From assembly GCF_011039205.1 (NCBI RefSeq), contig NZ_JAAKEL010000004.1:124001-188000 (forward strand): DNA of 64,000 nucleotides. Reading direction: 5' to 3'. Shown here in pieces: positions 56,527 to 64,000 of this stretch; the stretch's first letter is position 1, and each line of letters starts with the position of its first letter. The position numbers and the translations under genes were made by a program. The stretch is from Dysgonomonas sp. ZJ279 (lineage in GTDB: Bacteria; Bacteroidota; Bacteroidia; Bacteroidales; Dysgonomonadaceae). The notes below the pieces were generated by a model. The model had not been told where the DNA came from. It did not search any database and saw only the letters and a list, made by a program, of their open reading frames with translations.

Positions 56527-57258
56527 CTATTTTTTTCTTTTTGGCTCCAAAATATTAATTCCTGCTTTACGAGCCTGCGAATGCTGAAAGTGTCGACGGA
56601 TATTATATAATTGTCCGTCTTTCATAAACTTAGCCCCTGTCTGTTTAAACCAGAATGAAATCTTACGTTCAGCACAAAGTTTTCGGAGAGTTAGTACCCA
56701 ATCATAATTACAAGTTGTGGCACCGTTTCCCGATTCTCCACCGACTACCACTTGTTCTATACTCGCATCGAGATAAGAGGTCAGGTCGATTGATTCAAGA
56801 ATGGGTTCACAGATAATTATTTTATGTTTTATGGGGGCATTCAAGTAGATAGGTAAACGATAATCGGCTCTATCCTGATTTTCGACAGTACAACAAATCG
56901 TGACATTTTCATAGCCATCGCCCCAATCGTCAGGAAGGCATAAATGGAAACGATCGATGCGCTTCGTTATCATCAGAAAAGTAAGGTCACTTCGTTCCCT
57001 TATCATCTGCCATGCCTCTTGCCGCCAGATATCAGCATCCTCTACGAAAAAGTCGGAAGTGAAGCATGTAGCTACTTCTGTACCCGATACAATCTTATAT
57101 TCTCCTTTACGATTTTTCCGTGTTGGCAAATCGAAAGTTTTGGTTTGAGTAACGATAGAGCTATCAATACCGCGCTTAGCATCTCCTCTGTATACATAAC
57201 AAAGCCTGCATCCTACACTTAACTTATGACAACCATGCCAGGGATTCCAGAGAGCCAT
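56527..57258 (-). CDS. DUF5131 (phage Gp37/Gp68-like) radical-SAM-related protein
   Basis: 243 residues. The N-terminus WNPWHGCHKLSVGCRLCYVY has three cysteines in a CX7CX2C arrangement that resembles a radical-SAM cluster site. Later signatures are TKRIDRF, ICCTVENQDRADYR and VVVGGESGNGA, and the C-terminal SFWFKQTGAKF matches the DUF5131 family. Some members occur in phages, but nothing else phage-like is nearby. The reaction is unknown. It has its own -7 element just upstream and lies 25 bp before the helicase gene on the same strand. Confidence 0.85.
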   Translation of the reverse strand: MALWNPWHGCHKLSVGCRLCYVYRGDAKRGIDSSIVTQTKTFDLPTRKNRKGEYKIVSGTEVATCFTSDFFVEDADIWRQEAWQMIRERSDLTFLMITKRIDRFHLCLPDDWGDGYENVTICCTVENQDRADYRLPIYLNAPIKHKIIICEPILESIDLTSYLDASIEQVVVGGESGNGATTCNYDWVLTLRKLCAERKISFWFKQTGAKFMKDGQLYNIRRHFQHSQARKAGINILEPKRKK

Positions 57259-57291
57259 TTTACTATAATTTATAGATTAGAGACAGAATTA

Positions 57292-57299
57292 CAAATATA
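57292..57299 (-). promoter_or_regulatory. -7 element of the DUF5131 gene
   Basis: The minus strand reads TATATTTG, an exact match, 33 bp upstream of the ATG at 57258 and just downstream of an intrinsic terminator. No -33 is seen at the right distance. Confidence 0.5.
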
Positions 57300-57315
57300 G
57301 ATATTCTCTAATTAT

Positions 57316-57460
57316 AGAAAAAATAAGAGTCCGCAAAATCACTTCGCAGACTCTTTCCCACCTTACACAAACTTTCACAGAATTATCAAATTTTAATTTG
57401 ATAAAGATGCTTAACCTTGTGATATTTTTATTTGTGTTATCATAGTATTTGACAAATACA
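57316..57460 (-). ncRNA. Candidate small RNA with its own intrinsic terminator
   Basis: Minus strand. A weak -7 box, TGTATTTG, lies at 57460-57453. A perfect 8-bp hairpin AATTTGAT/ATCAAATT lies at 57385-57402. The 3' end is a stem AAGAGTC/GACTCTT (57325-57331 with 57349-57355, one mismatch further in) followed by a run of U. The predicted RNA is about 130 nt. It could instead be a 3' fragment or attenuator upstream of DUF5131. Confidence 0.3.
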
Positions 57461-57775
57461 AAGTCCTTTTTATTTGAACGATTGTATATAGTATTTTTCC
57501 ACTTCAAAATTATATTAAAAGCACTCAAAACGAACCCTTTTTCAGTGATATTTTCACTCTAATTTCGGTTCAAATCTTCTATACAAAAGATTTAATTTTC
57601 ATTTTGTAAAACAAAAACTAAAACGCCCTTTATTTTTTTCATTATTTGAAATTTTATTCTGCTACCTTTCAATACAAGTGTTTTGCTGTTGCTAATGAAT
57701 GGCAAATATATTTTAGAAAATACAATTATCTACCGGTTAATTATACTCAACGATTGTTATAATCTTTCGACAAGA

Positions 57776-57806
57776 TTGTATATGAACGCCCAGTTATATA
57801 CTTTTG
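57776..57806 (+). promoter_or_regulatory. pflB promoter
   Basis: TTG at 57776-57778, 20 bp, then TACTTTTG at 57799-57806, exact to TAnnTTTG with canonical spacing. Transcription should begin near 57811. This is downstream of the most upstream in-frame ATG and leaves a leader of about 25 nt before the ATG at 57836. Confidence 0.72.
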
Positions 57807-57835
57807 TACAACATTTATACAAACACTCTATAGAT

Positions 57836-60064
57836 ATGGATTCATATACTGGTTTTAATGGTACACGATGGAAAAAAGATATCGATGTAAACAATTTTAT
57901 ATTAGAGAACTATACAGAATATACCGGTGACGAAAATTTCCTTTCAGGAGCTACCGATGCTACTAATAAACTATGGAAACTATTGAGCGAAATGTTTCTT
58001 ATAGAAAAAGCCAAAGGAGTTTACGATGCTGAGATTCGTATACCATCTCAAATAGATGCTTACGGGGCAGGCTATATTGATAAAGATCTTGAAAAAATAG
58101 TAGGTATCCAAACCGACAAACCCCTTAAGCGTGCCATTTTTCCAAACGGTGGTCTGCGCATGGTAAAACAAAGTTTAGCCGAATATGGTTATAAAATAGA
58201 CGACACTGTATCTGAGATATTCTCCAAATACAGGAGAACCCACAACGAAGGCGTATTTGCAGCTTACACCGATAGTATACGTAAGGCTAGGAGCAATGCA
58301 ATTATAACAGGGCTTCCCGATGCGTATGGTAGAGGACGTATTATCGGTGATTACCGCCGTGTGGCTCTCTATGGTGTTGATAGGTTATTGACAGAGCGTC
58401 AAATCAGATTTGAGGAATGTGATCCGACTGAAATGACTGACGACCTTATCCGTTTGCGGGAAGAATTGAGTTCACAAATAGAAGCACTCAAAGCCTTGAA
58501 ACGAATGGCTGCTTCTTATGGTTTTGATATTTCCCAACCTGCCCGAACTGCTCAGGAAGCTATTCAATGGACATACTTCGGATATTTAGGTGCAATTAAA
58601 GACCAGAATGGCGCTGCAATGAGTTTGGGTAGGGTATCAACCTTTCTGGATATCTATATAGAAAGAGATATTAAGAGTGGTATTCTTACAGAAGAACAAG
58701 CACAGGAGCTGATGGATCATTTCGTAATGAAACTGCGTATTGTCCGTTTCCTTCGCACCCCCGAATACGATGAACTATTCTCAGGCGATCCGGTTTGGGT
58801 AACAGAGTCGATAGGAGGGATGACAATGTCGGGTAAAAGCATGGTGACTAAAAACAGTTATCGCCTTCTACATACATTATATAATCTTGGACCTGCTCCC
58901 GAACCAAATCTCACTGTTCTTTGGAGTCAGGATTTACCCGAAACTTGGAAAAAATATTGTGCAAAGGTATCTATCGATACATCTTCGCTACAATATGAGA
59001 ATGACGACTTGATGAGAGTGCAGCTTGGCGATGACTATGGTATTGCTTGTTGTGTTTCGCCAATGGATATTGGTAAACAAATGCAATTTTTCGGTGCAAG
59101 AGCCAATCTACCCAAAGCATTATTATACACTATTAATGGCGGCAAAGATGAGAAAACAAAAGTACAGGTAACCCCTGAGATATTTGAAAAAGTAACAGGT
59201 GATTATCTCGATTTTAATGAAGTATGGACAAAATTTGATAAGCTTCTCGACTGGCTTGCCGAAACCTACGTTAAAGCATTGAATATCATCCACTATATGC
59301 ACGATAAATATTCGTATGAAGCCTTAGAAATGGCTCTGCATGATGTTGACGTTCGCCGTACACAAGCCTTTGGTATTGCGGGAATCTCCATTGTAGCCGA
59401 CTCTTTTGCAGCTATCAAATATGGTAAAGTGCGTGTAATACGTGACGAAAACGGTGATGCCGTCGATTATGTCGTAGAAGGTTCTTATGTTCCATTCGGC
59501 AACAACGATGATAATACAGACAAGTTTGCAGTGGAGATTGTTGAACTGTTTATGAATAAGATACGTACACATAAGATGTACAAGAACGCTATTCCTACAC
59601 AGTCGGTACTGACTATTACATCCAATGTAGTATATGGTAAGAAAACAGGTAACACTCCTGATGGCCGCCGTTCGGGTGAACCATTTGGTCCGGGAGCCAA
59701 TCCTATGCACGGACGTGATACGAGAGGTGCTATCGCTTCTTTATCATCCGTTGCCAAACTTCCGTTCGAGGATGCCAACGATGGTATTTCTTATACATTC
59801 GCCATTACACCTGGTACATTGGGTAAAAATACTGAAGAAAAGAAATCAAATCTGGTAGGCTTGATGGATGGGTACTTCTTACAGACAGGGCAGCATTTGA
59901 ATATAAATGTATTCGATCGTAATCTGCTTATTGATGCAATGGATCATCCTGAGAAATACCCTCAATTGACAATACGTGTTTCAGGTTATGCCGTTAATTT
60001 TATAAAGCTGACGAGAGAACAACAATTAGATGTGATAAACAGGACTATCACAGCATCGTTCTGA
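57836..60064 (+). CDS. pflB: Formate C-acetyltransferase (pyruvate formate-lyase)
   Basis: 742 residues from the ATG at 57836. Starts at 57683 and 57695 are in frame but lie upstream of the promoter. Family start homology ([14 protein letters not shown] resembling WRGFKKGNWTEDIDV) also supports 57836. Active-site cysteines are Cys405-Cys406 in [10 protein letters not shown], and the glycyl radical is Gly717 in RVSGYAV. The enzyme converts pyruvate and CoA to acetyl-CoA and formate under anaerobic conditions. The activase gene follows after a hairpin. Length and motifs match classical PflB. Confidence 0.97.
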   Translation: MDSYTGFNGTRWKKDIDVNNFILENYTEYTGDENFLSGATDATNKLWKLLSEMFLIEKAKGVYDAEIRIPSQIDAYGAGYIDKDLEKIVGIQTDKPLKRAIFPNGGLRMVKQSLAEYGYKIDDTVSEIFSKYRRTHNEGVFAAYTDSIRKARSNAIITGLPDAYGRGRIIGDYRRVALYGVDRLLTERQIRFEECDPTEMTDDLIRLREELSSQIEALKALKRMAASYGFDISQPARTAQEAIQWTYFGYLGAIKDQNGAAMSLGRVSTFLDIYIERDIKSGILTEEQAQELMDHFVMKLRIVRFLRTPEYDELFSGDPVWVTESIGGMTMSGKSMVTKNSYRLLHTLYNLGPAPEPNLTVLWSQDLPETWKKYCAKVSIDTSSLQYENDDLMRVQLGDDYGIACCVSPMDIGKQMQFFGARANLPKALLYTINGGKDEKTKVQVTPEIFEKVTGDYLDFNEVWTKFDKLLDWLAETYVKALNIIHYMHDKYSYEALEMALHDVDVRRTQAFGIAGISIVADSFAAIKYGKVRVIRDENGDAVDYVVEGSYVPFGNNDDNTDKFAVEIVELFMNKIRTHKMYKNAIPTQSVLTITSNVVYGKKTGNTPDGRRSGEPFGPGANPMHGRDTRGAIASLSSVAKLPFEDANDGISYTFAITPGTLGKNTEEKKSNLVGLMDGYFLQTGQHLNINVFDRNLLIDAMDHPEKYPQLTIRVSGYAVNFIKLTREQQLDVINRTITASF

Positions 60065-60080
60065 TAATAAAAAAAATTGA

Positions 60081-60116
60081 ACAGAGAGGAACATATTATA
60101 TGTCCTCTCTGTTTAT
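60081..60116 (+). terminator. Hairpin between pflB and pflA (terminator or processing site)
   Basis: ACAGAGAGGA (60081-60090) pairs with TCCTCTCTGT (60103-60112). Inner CATA/TATG pairs extend the stem with one bulged A. TTTATTTAT follows. It lies 16 bp after the pflB stop and 20 bp before the pflA start. Confidence 0.8.
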
Positions 60117-60132
60117 TTATAAAAGATATGTA

Positions 60133-60855
60133 ATGAAAGGTTATATTCATTCTTATGAATCCTTCGGAACAAAAGATGGTCCAGGCATCCGCTTTGTATT
60201 CTTTATGCAAGGCTGTCCTCTGCGTTGTCTTTATTGCCACAACCCGGATACTTGGAAGATGAATGACTATAAATATGAGATAAGTCCTGAAGATGCTTTT
60301 CAAGAAGTATCGAAAGTAAAAAGTTTTATAAAAAATGGCGGTGTAACAATATCGGGTGGAGAACCGCTATTACAACCAGACTTTATACTGGAGTTTTTTG
60401 AATTATGTAAAAAACAAGGTATACATACAGCTATAGATACTTCTGGCTATCTGCTGAATGATAAGATAAAGGAAGTATTACAATATACAGACCTTGTTTT
60501 GCTTGATATAAAACACATAAATCCCGACAAGTATAATGATCTCACCGCAAGACCTCTTGAACCTACATTGAATTTCATAGAGTATTTGCATGAAATAAAA
60601 AAGCCTGTGTGGTTACGCTATGTGCTCGTTCCACAATTTACAGATGACGAGAAAGACCTTCACGATTGGGCTAAATATGTTTCTCAGTTCGACAATATAG
60701 AAAGAATAGATATACTCCCTTTTCACCAGATGGGTATTCACAAATGGGAACAAATAGGAAAACAATATCAATTGAAAGATATCCAATCGCCAACAAATGA
60801 AGATATAGAACACGCAGAGGATATTTTCAAGTCGTACCATCTTCCTGTAAGCTAA
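60133..60855 (+). CDS. pflA: Pyruvate formate-lyase activating enzyme
   Basis: 240 residues from the ATG at 60133. An upstream in-frame ATG at 60100 lies inside the intergenic hairpin and would add 11 atypical residues. The radical-SAM motif CPLRCLYC (Cys28, Cys32, Cys35, CX3CX2C) is followed by VTISGGEPLLQ, and the N-terminus MKGYIHSYESFGTKDGPG is typical of PflA. It generates the glycyl radical on PflB using S-adenosylmethionine and a [4Fe-4S] cluster. A partial terminator before it may keep it at a lower level than PflB, which fits its catalytic role. Confidence 0.96.
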   Translation: MKGYIHSYESFGTKDGPGIRFVFFMQGCPLRCLYCHNPDTWKMNDYKYEISPEDAFQEVSKVKSFIKNGGVTISGGEPLLQPDFILEFFELCKKQGIHTAIDTSGYLLNDKIKEVLQYTDLVLLDIKHINPDKYNDLTARPLEPTLNFIEYLHEIKKPVWLRYVLVPQFTDDEKDLHDWAKYVSQFDNIERIDILPFHQMGIHKWEQIGKQYQLKDIQSPTNEDIEHAEDIFKSYHLPVS

Positions 60856-60931
60856 ATATAGAGTCTGACAAACAACTTGTTTGAAAAAGAAAGTGTAGTT
60901 TTACAGTTGGAAAAATAGTTAACTTATATAG

Positions 60932-62182
60932 ATGAATATTCTAAAGAATTACGCTTTCACCCTTTGCCTGATAGGAGGTATTTTAATAGGAGGTATCAGT
61001 GGTGTTATTTTCGGCGAAGGAGCAACAATAGTAAAACCTGTAGGGGATGTATTCCTTAACCTCATATTTGCACTTATTGTCCCATTAGTATTTTTCAGTG
61101 TATCGTCTGCCATTTGTAATATGAAGCAGTCGAACATGGTAGGGAAAGTGATACGTAATATTATTTTCGTATTTATGGCAACAGCTCTTATAGCTGCTGT
61201 AGTCGCATATACTTTCACTCTATTCTACAATCCTTTGGAAGGAATTGATAAAACAGATTTTTTACTGAATACAGTTCAGCAAGTGCAAATAAATCAATTA
61301 TCATCATCCGAAATATTTGTTAATACATTTACAGTTTCCGATTTTACTCAGCTACTTACTAAAGCGAATTTGCTACCTCTTATTATATTCTCTATACTTT
61401 TTGGAATGGCTACTGCTTTTTCGGGAGAGAAGGGTAAACCCGTTGCCGACTTTCTAAATGCTGTAACTAATGTTATCTTAAAGATGATGAATATGATAAT
61501 GTATGCTGCACCCATCGGTCTGGGTTGTTATTTTGCAAATACAGTGGGGAGGCTCGGCGAACAGATACTAAATGGTTATCTGCATGTTTTCCTTTTATAT
61601 CTTATGCTTACATGCATTATCTTTTTCGGTATAAACTCAATCTATGTACTTCTGGCAGGTGGTAAAAAAGGACTTGTTTCATTTTGGAAAAACATGCTAA
61701 CCCCTTCGTTAACAGCCATAGCAACATCATCGAGCGCCGCTTGTATACCTGTCAATATAGAAGCATCTAAACGGATGGGCGTTCCTGCTAATATAGCTGA
61801 GACAGTAATTCCATTAGGAACAAATATGCACAAAGACGGTTCGGTAATGTCAGCTATCATTAAGATTATTTTTCTACTTACTATCTTCGGACAGGAGTCT
61901 ATGGTATCATCCAATATGTTTATGATAATAGGAGTAGCTTTGCTTGTCGGTGCTGTTGTTGGTGCTATCCCAAGTGGCGGAATGACAGGCGAGTTACTGA
62001 TCTGCTCTATCTTCGGATTTTCACCCGAACTGGCAGGTACATTATTAATCATAGCCACTATTGTAGATATTCCTGCAACTTTACTCAATTCTACCGGAAA
62101 CGTAGTATGTTCGTTATTAGTAACCCGCTTATCGGAGGGTAAAGATTGGGTTAAACAAATTGCTACTGAAAATGTTGATTAA
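60932..62182 (+). CDS. Dicarboxylate/amino acid:cation symporter (DAACS family)
   Basis: 416 residues with eight or more membrane segments. The hairpin serine motif is SSSAACIPVNIEASKRMGVP, and the family signatures NMHKDGSVMSAII and PSGGMTGELLICSIFGF are present. Members import glutamate, aspartate, serine/threonine or C4-dicarboxylates with Na+ or H+. It ends 17 bp before the exported C26-M19 peptidase gene, so the two are co-transcribed. Uptake of glutamate or another amino acid freed by that peptidase is the natural reading. The substrate is inferred. Confidence 0.92.
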   Translation: MNILKNYAFTLCLIGGILIGGISGVIFGEGATIVKPVGDVFLNLIFALIVPLVFFSVSSAICNMKQSNMVGKVIRNIIFVFMATALIAAVVAYTFTLFYNPLEGIDKTDFLLNTVQQVQINQLSSSEIFVNTFTVSDFTQLLTKANLLPLIIFSILFGMATAFSGEKGKPVADFLNAVTNVILKMMNMIMYAAPIGLGCYFANTVGRLGEQILNGYLHVFLLYLMLTCIIFFGINSIYVLLAGGKKGLVSFWKNMLTPSLTAIATSSSAACIPVNIEASKRMGVPANIAETVIPLGTNMHKDGSVMSAIIKIIFLLTIFGQESMVSSNMFMIIGVALLVGAVVGAIPSGGMTGELLICSIFGFSPELAGTLLIIATIVDIPATLLNSTGNVVCSLLVTRLSEGKDWVKQIATENVD

Positions 62183-62199
62183 AATAAAGATAACATAAT

Positions 62200-64000
62200 A
62201 TGAAAAAGTTTTTATTTAGCACTATCCTCTGCTCTCTATTCGCTAGCGGATCGATAAACGCACAGGAATCAAATGATGCTCTGAGCTTGAAAAAAATATT
62301 TCATGTAACAGATTCTGCTGCTACAAATCATCGAACATATCATGCCCCTTATATAGGCGTTTCGGCTAGTTACAGTAATAACGATGCTTCGCGGATTGCA
62401 ACAGCTTATACAGAATCTATTGTAAAAGCAGGTGGTATCCCTGTCATCATACCAGTAACAACAGATCCTGCTACACTGCTAGATATCGTAAAACGTATCG
62501 ATGGACTTGTTCTTTCGGGTGGTGGTGATGTCAATCCTGCATATTACAACGAAGAACCTAATACAGAAACATTAGATACCGATACTTTACGAGATGAATA
62601 TGAGCTGATGTTACTTAAATTTGCAACAGATCGTAATGTGCCTGTGCTTGGCATTTGCCGTGGTGAGCAATTAATCAATGTAGCATTCGGAGGTACACTC
62701 ATTCAGGATATTCCTTCTCAGTACGAAAATAAGAGTGTAAAACATTCACAGACCGAAGCTCGTGAAATAGGAACACATTATGTATCAGTAGCTCCCAGTT
62801 CGCAATTAGCTGCTGTTGTTGATGATAAAACAGAATTGTTTGTAAACTCGTTCCATCATCAGGCCGTAAAAGATGTAGCACCCGGATTTAAAGCCGTTGC
62901 AACCGCTACAGATGGTGTCATAGAAGGAATCGAAGCTTATCCCAACAGACCTATTTTAGCAATCCAATGGCATCCCGAAGCTCATGTAATGGGTGGCGAT
63001 AAGACGATGCTCGAAATATTTAAATTTATGGTAAAAGAAGCTAATATTTATCGTCAGGCGAAAGAAATACATCAACGTATTCTATCTGTTGATACGCATA
63101 CAGATACGCCTTTAGAATTTAAGAAAACGGGTTTTAATATTGCTAACAGAGATACTAATCAGGTAAACCTACCTAAAATGGAAGAAGGCAAACTGGATGG
63201 TGTCTATATGGCTGCTTATATAAGACAAGGTGAACGAGATAAAGCTTCTTCGCAAAAGGCTGTCGACTATATCACAGGCTTGATAGAAGGGGTACATAAG
63301 CAAGTGGGCATGAACAAAGATAAGTGTGATATTGCATACACAAAAGACGATCTTATCAGATTGAAAGGAGAAGGTAAGAAAGCTGTATTTATCGGTGTGG
63401 AGAATGGTTATGGCATAGGTAAAGATATTAGTAATCTGGCTCGCTACAAGAAAATGGGCGTCGGTTATATGACCTTGTGTCACAATAAGGACAATGATAT
63501 TTGCGATACATCGAATGCTGCATCTACCCAAGAGTGGAAGGGGTTAAGTCCATTTGGTGAAGATGTGATACGCGAGATGAACAACTTGGGAATGATTATC
63601 GATCTCTCTCATTCGGGAGAAAGCACTTTCTGGGATGTAATAAAACTATCTTCTCAGCCAGTTGTAGCAACTCATTCGTCGGCTCGGGCATTATGTAATA
63701 AAGACAGAAATCTGACTGACGATCAACTGCGTGCCATTGCTAAGAATGGTGGAGTAGTACAAGTTGCAATTGTAGACATGTTTGTAAATAAAGACCCTAA
63801 AAAAGCGAGTCTGACAGATGTTATCGATCACATCGACCATATCGCTAAAGTAGCAGGTATAGACCATGTAGGTATCGGCTCCGATTTCGATGGTGGTGGA
63901 GGCGTGATAGGCTGTTCAGGAGCGAACGATTTAATCAACATCACTGTAAAGCTAATAGGAAAAGGGTATTCCGAAGAAGATATAGCTAAGATATGGGGCG
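62200..64000 (+). CDS. Exported fusion of a C26 gamma-glutamyl hydrolase-like domain and an M19 membrane dipeptidase, 3' end outside the window
   Basis: 600 codons are visible and open at the window edge. Signal peptide MKKFLFSTILCSLFASGSIN-AQ. Domain 1 (residues about 50-280) is a class I glutamine-amidotransferase-like C26 peptidase with nucleophile Cys153 in GICRGEQ, then His258 and Glu260 in WHPE. Domain 2 (from about 285) is a renal-dipeptidase-type M19 enzyme: metal ligands His300 and Asp302 in VDTHTDTP, Glu in GVENGYG, His in IIDLSHSG and THSSARAL, and DHVGIGSDFDG. C26 enzymes cut gamma-glutamyl bonds, and M19 enzymes cut dipeptides such as Cys-Gly. It lies 17 bp after the DAACS gene. 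Confidence 0.9.
   Translation, partial: MKKFLFSTILCSLFASGSINAQESNDALSLKKIFHVTDSAATNHRTYHAPYIGVSASYSNNDASRIATAYTESIVKAGGIPVIIPVTTDPATLLDIVKRIDGLVLSGGGDVNPAYYNEEPNTETLDTDTLRDEYELMLLKFATDRNVPVLGICRGEQLINVAFGGTLIQDIPSQYENKSVKHSQTEAREIGTHYVSVAPSSQLAAVVDDKTELFVNSFHHQAVKDVAPGFKAVATATDGVIEGIEAYPNRPILAIQWHPEAHVMGGDKTMLEIFKFMVKEANIYRQAKEIHQRILSVDTHTDTPLEFKKTGFNIANRDTNQVNLPKMEEGKLDGVYMAAYIRQGERDKASSQKAVDYITGLIEGVHKQVGMNKDKCDIAYTKDDLIRLKGEGKKAVFIGVENGYGIGKDISNLARYKKMGVGYMTLCHNKDNDICDTSNAASTQEWKGLSPFGEDVIREMNNLGMIIDLSHSGESTFWDVIKLSSQPVVATHSSARALCNKDRNLTDDQLRAIAKNGGVVQVAIVDMFVNKDPKKASLTDVIDHIDHIAKVAGIDHVGIGSDFDGGGGVIGCSGANDLINITVKLIGKGYSEEDIAKIWG

Larger units (their letters stand above)
57259..57835. other. 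Long intergenic region before pflB with a candidate minus-strand small RNA
   Basis: 577 bp once the pflB start is corrected. It holds the DUF5131 -7 element (57299-57292), a minus-strand terminator (57316-57355), a perfect 8-bp palindrome arm pair ATCAAATT/AATTTGAT at 57385-57402, and the pflB promoter (57776-57806). A 79-codon minus ORF at 57289-57528 runs through the terminator and is not convincing. Confidence 0.5.

Noticed and set aside
56527-57258. Prophage remnant suggested by the Gp37-like protein
   Set aside because: No integrase, capsid, tail, lysis or attachment sequence is nearby, and the flanking genes are ordinary chromosomal genes.
57289-57528. 79-codon minus-strand ORF before DUF5131
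   Set aside because: It reads straight through an intrinsic terminator and has no start context or family. A small RNA explains the region better.

Overview
The window reads as chromosomal DNA of a member of the Bacteroidales, most like Dysgonomonas or a relative. The evidence is low G+C, two SusC/SusD outer-membrane pairs, many Sec and lipobox signal peptides, and promoters with the Bacteroidetes -7 element TAnnTTTG in place of the sigma-70 hexamers. I saw no rRNA, tRNA, CRISPR array, insertion sequence or prophage block. The genus is inference.

Layout. (1) 1-8.1 kb: a plus-strand operon with a cupin glucose-6-phosphate isomerase (cut by the window edge), a ROK sugar kinase, a mannose-6-phosphate-isomerase-like protein with an extra N-terminal domain, a second cupin isomerase, a sugar-porter MFS transporter and a six-hairpin glycosidase lipoprotein. 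(2) 8.2-11.5 kb: DUF3788, a DEDDh exonuclease, gapA and a GlxA-type regulator. (3) 11.6-17 kb: a six-hairpin glycosidase, an AraC regulator and a GH29 alpha-L-fucosidase. (4) 17.1-20.6 kb: a minus-strand carbonyl-stress-like set (AraC regulator, aldo/keto reductase, periplasmic ABM protein, zinc alcohol dehydrogenase). (5) 20.9-32.9 kb: a polysaccharide-utilisation-like locus with SusC, SusD, an EEP-fold lipoprotein, a divergent AraC regulator, two exported Gfo/Idh oxidoreductases, a DUF1080 lipoprotein, a NagB-type deaminase and a ROK kinase. (6) 33-41.2 kb: a D15-type outer-membrane barrel, then an uncharacterised five-gene operon (ECF S component, phosphoribosyltransferase, TonB receptor, DUF362, NapH-like polyferredoxin). 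(7) 41.5-45.7 kb: cycA and a GlcD/GlcF-type fusion flavoprotein. (8) 46-52.7 kb: a second SusC/SusD pair followed by a LytS/LytTR two-component pair. (9) 52.8-57.3 kb: a CPA2 antiporter, a DbpA-like helicase and a DUF5131 protein. (10) 57.8-64 kb: pflB, pflA, a dicarboxylate/glutamate symporter and an exported C26-M19 fusion peptidase cut by the window edge.

The clearest new signal is regulatory. A 40-bp bipartite element (17 identical bases, 13 variable bases, then TTATCYATTT) lies upstream of the SusC gene at 20912 and between the divergent AraC and Gfo/Idh genes at 27.4 kb. In both places it ends 19-20 bp before a -7-like element, where the -33 box would be. This ties the two halves of region 5 into one predicted regulon of the AraC regulator at 26506-27414. 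The genes suggest uptake of a glycan or glycoside, periplasmic oxidation and cleavage through a 3-keto intermediate, then phosphorylation and deamination of an amino sugar in the cytoplasm. Start codons were revised for pflB, pflA, the second Gfo/Idh gene, the D15 barrel and the fusion flavoprotein.
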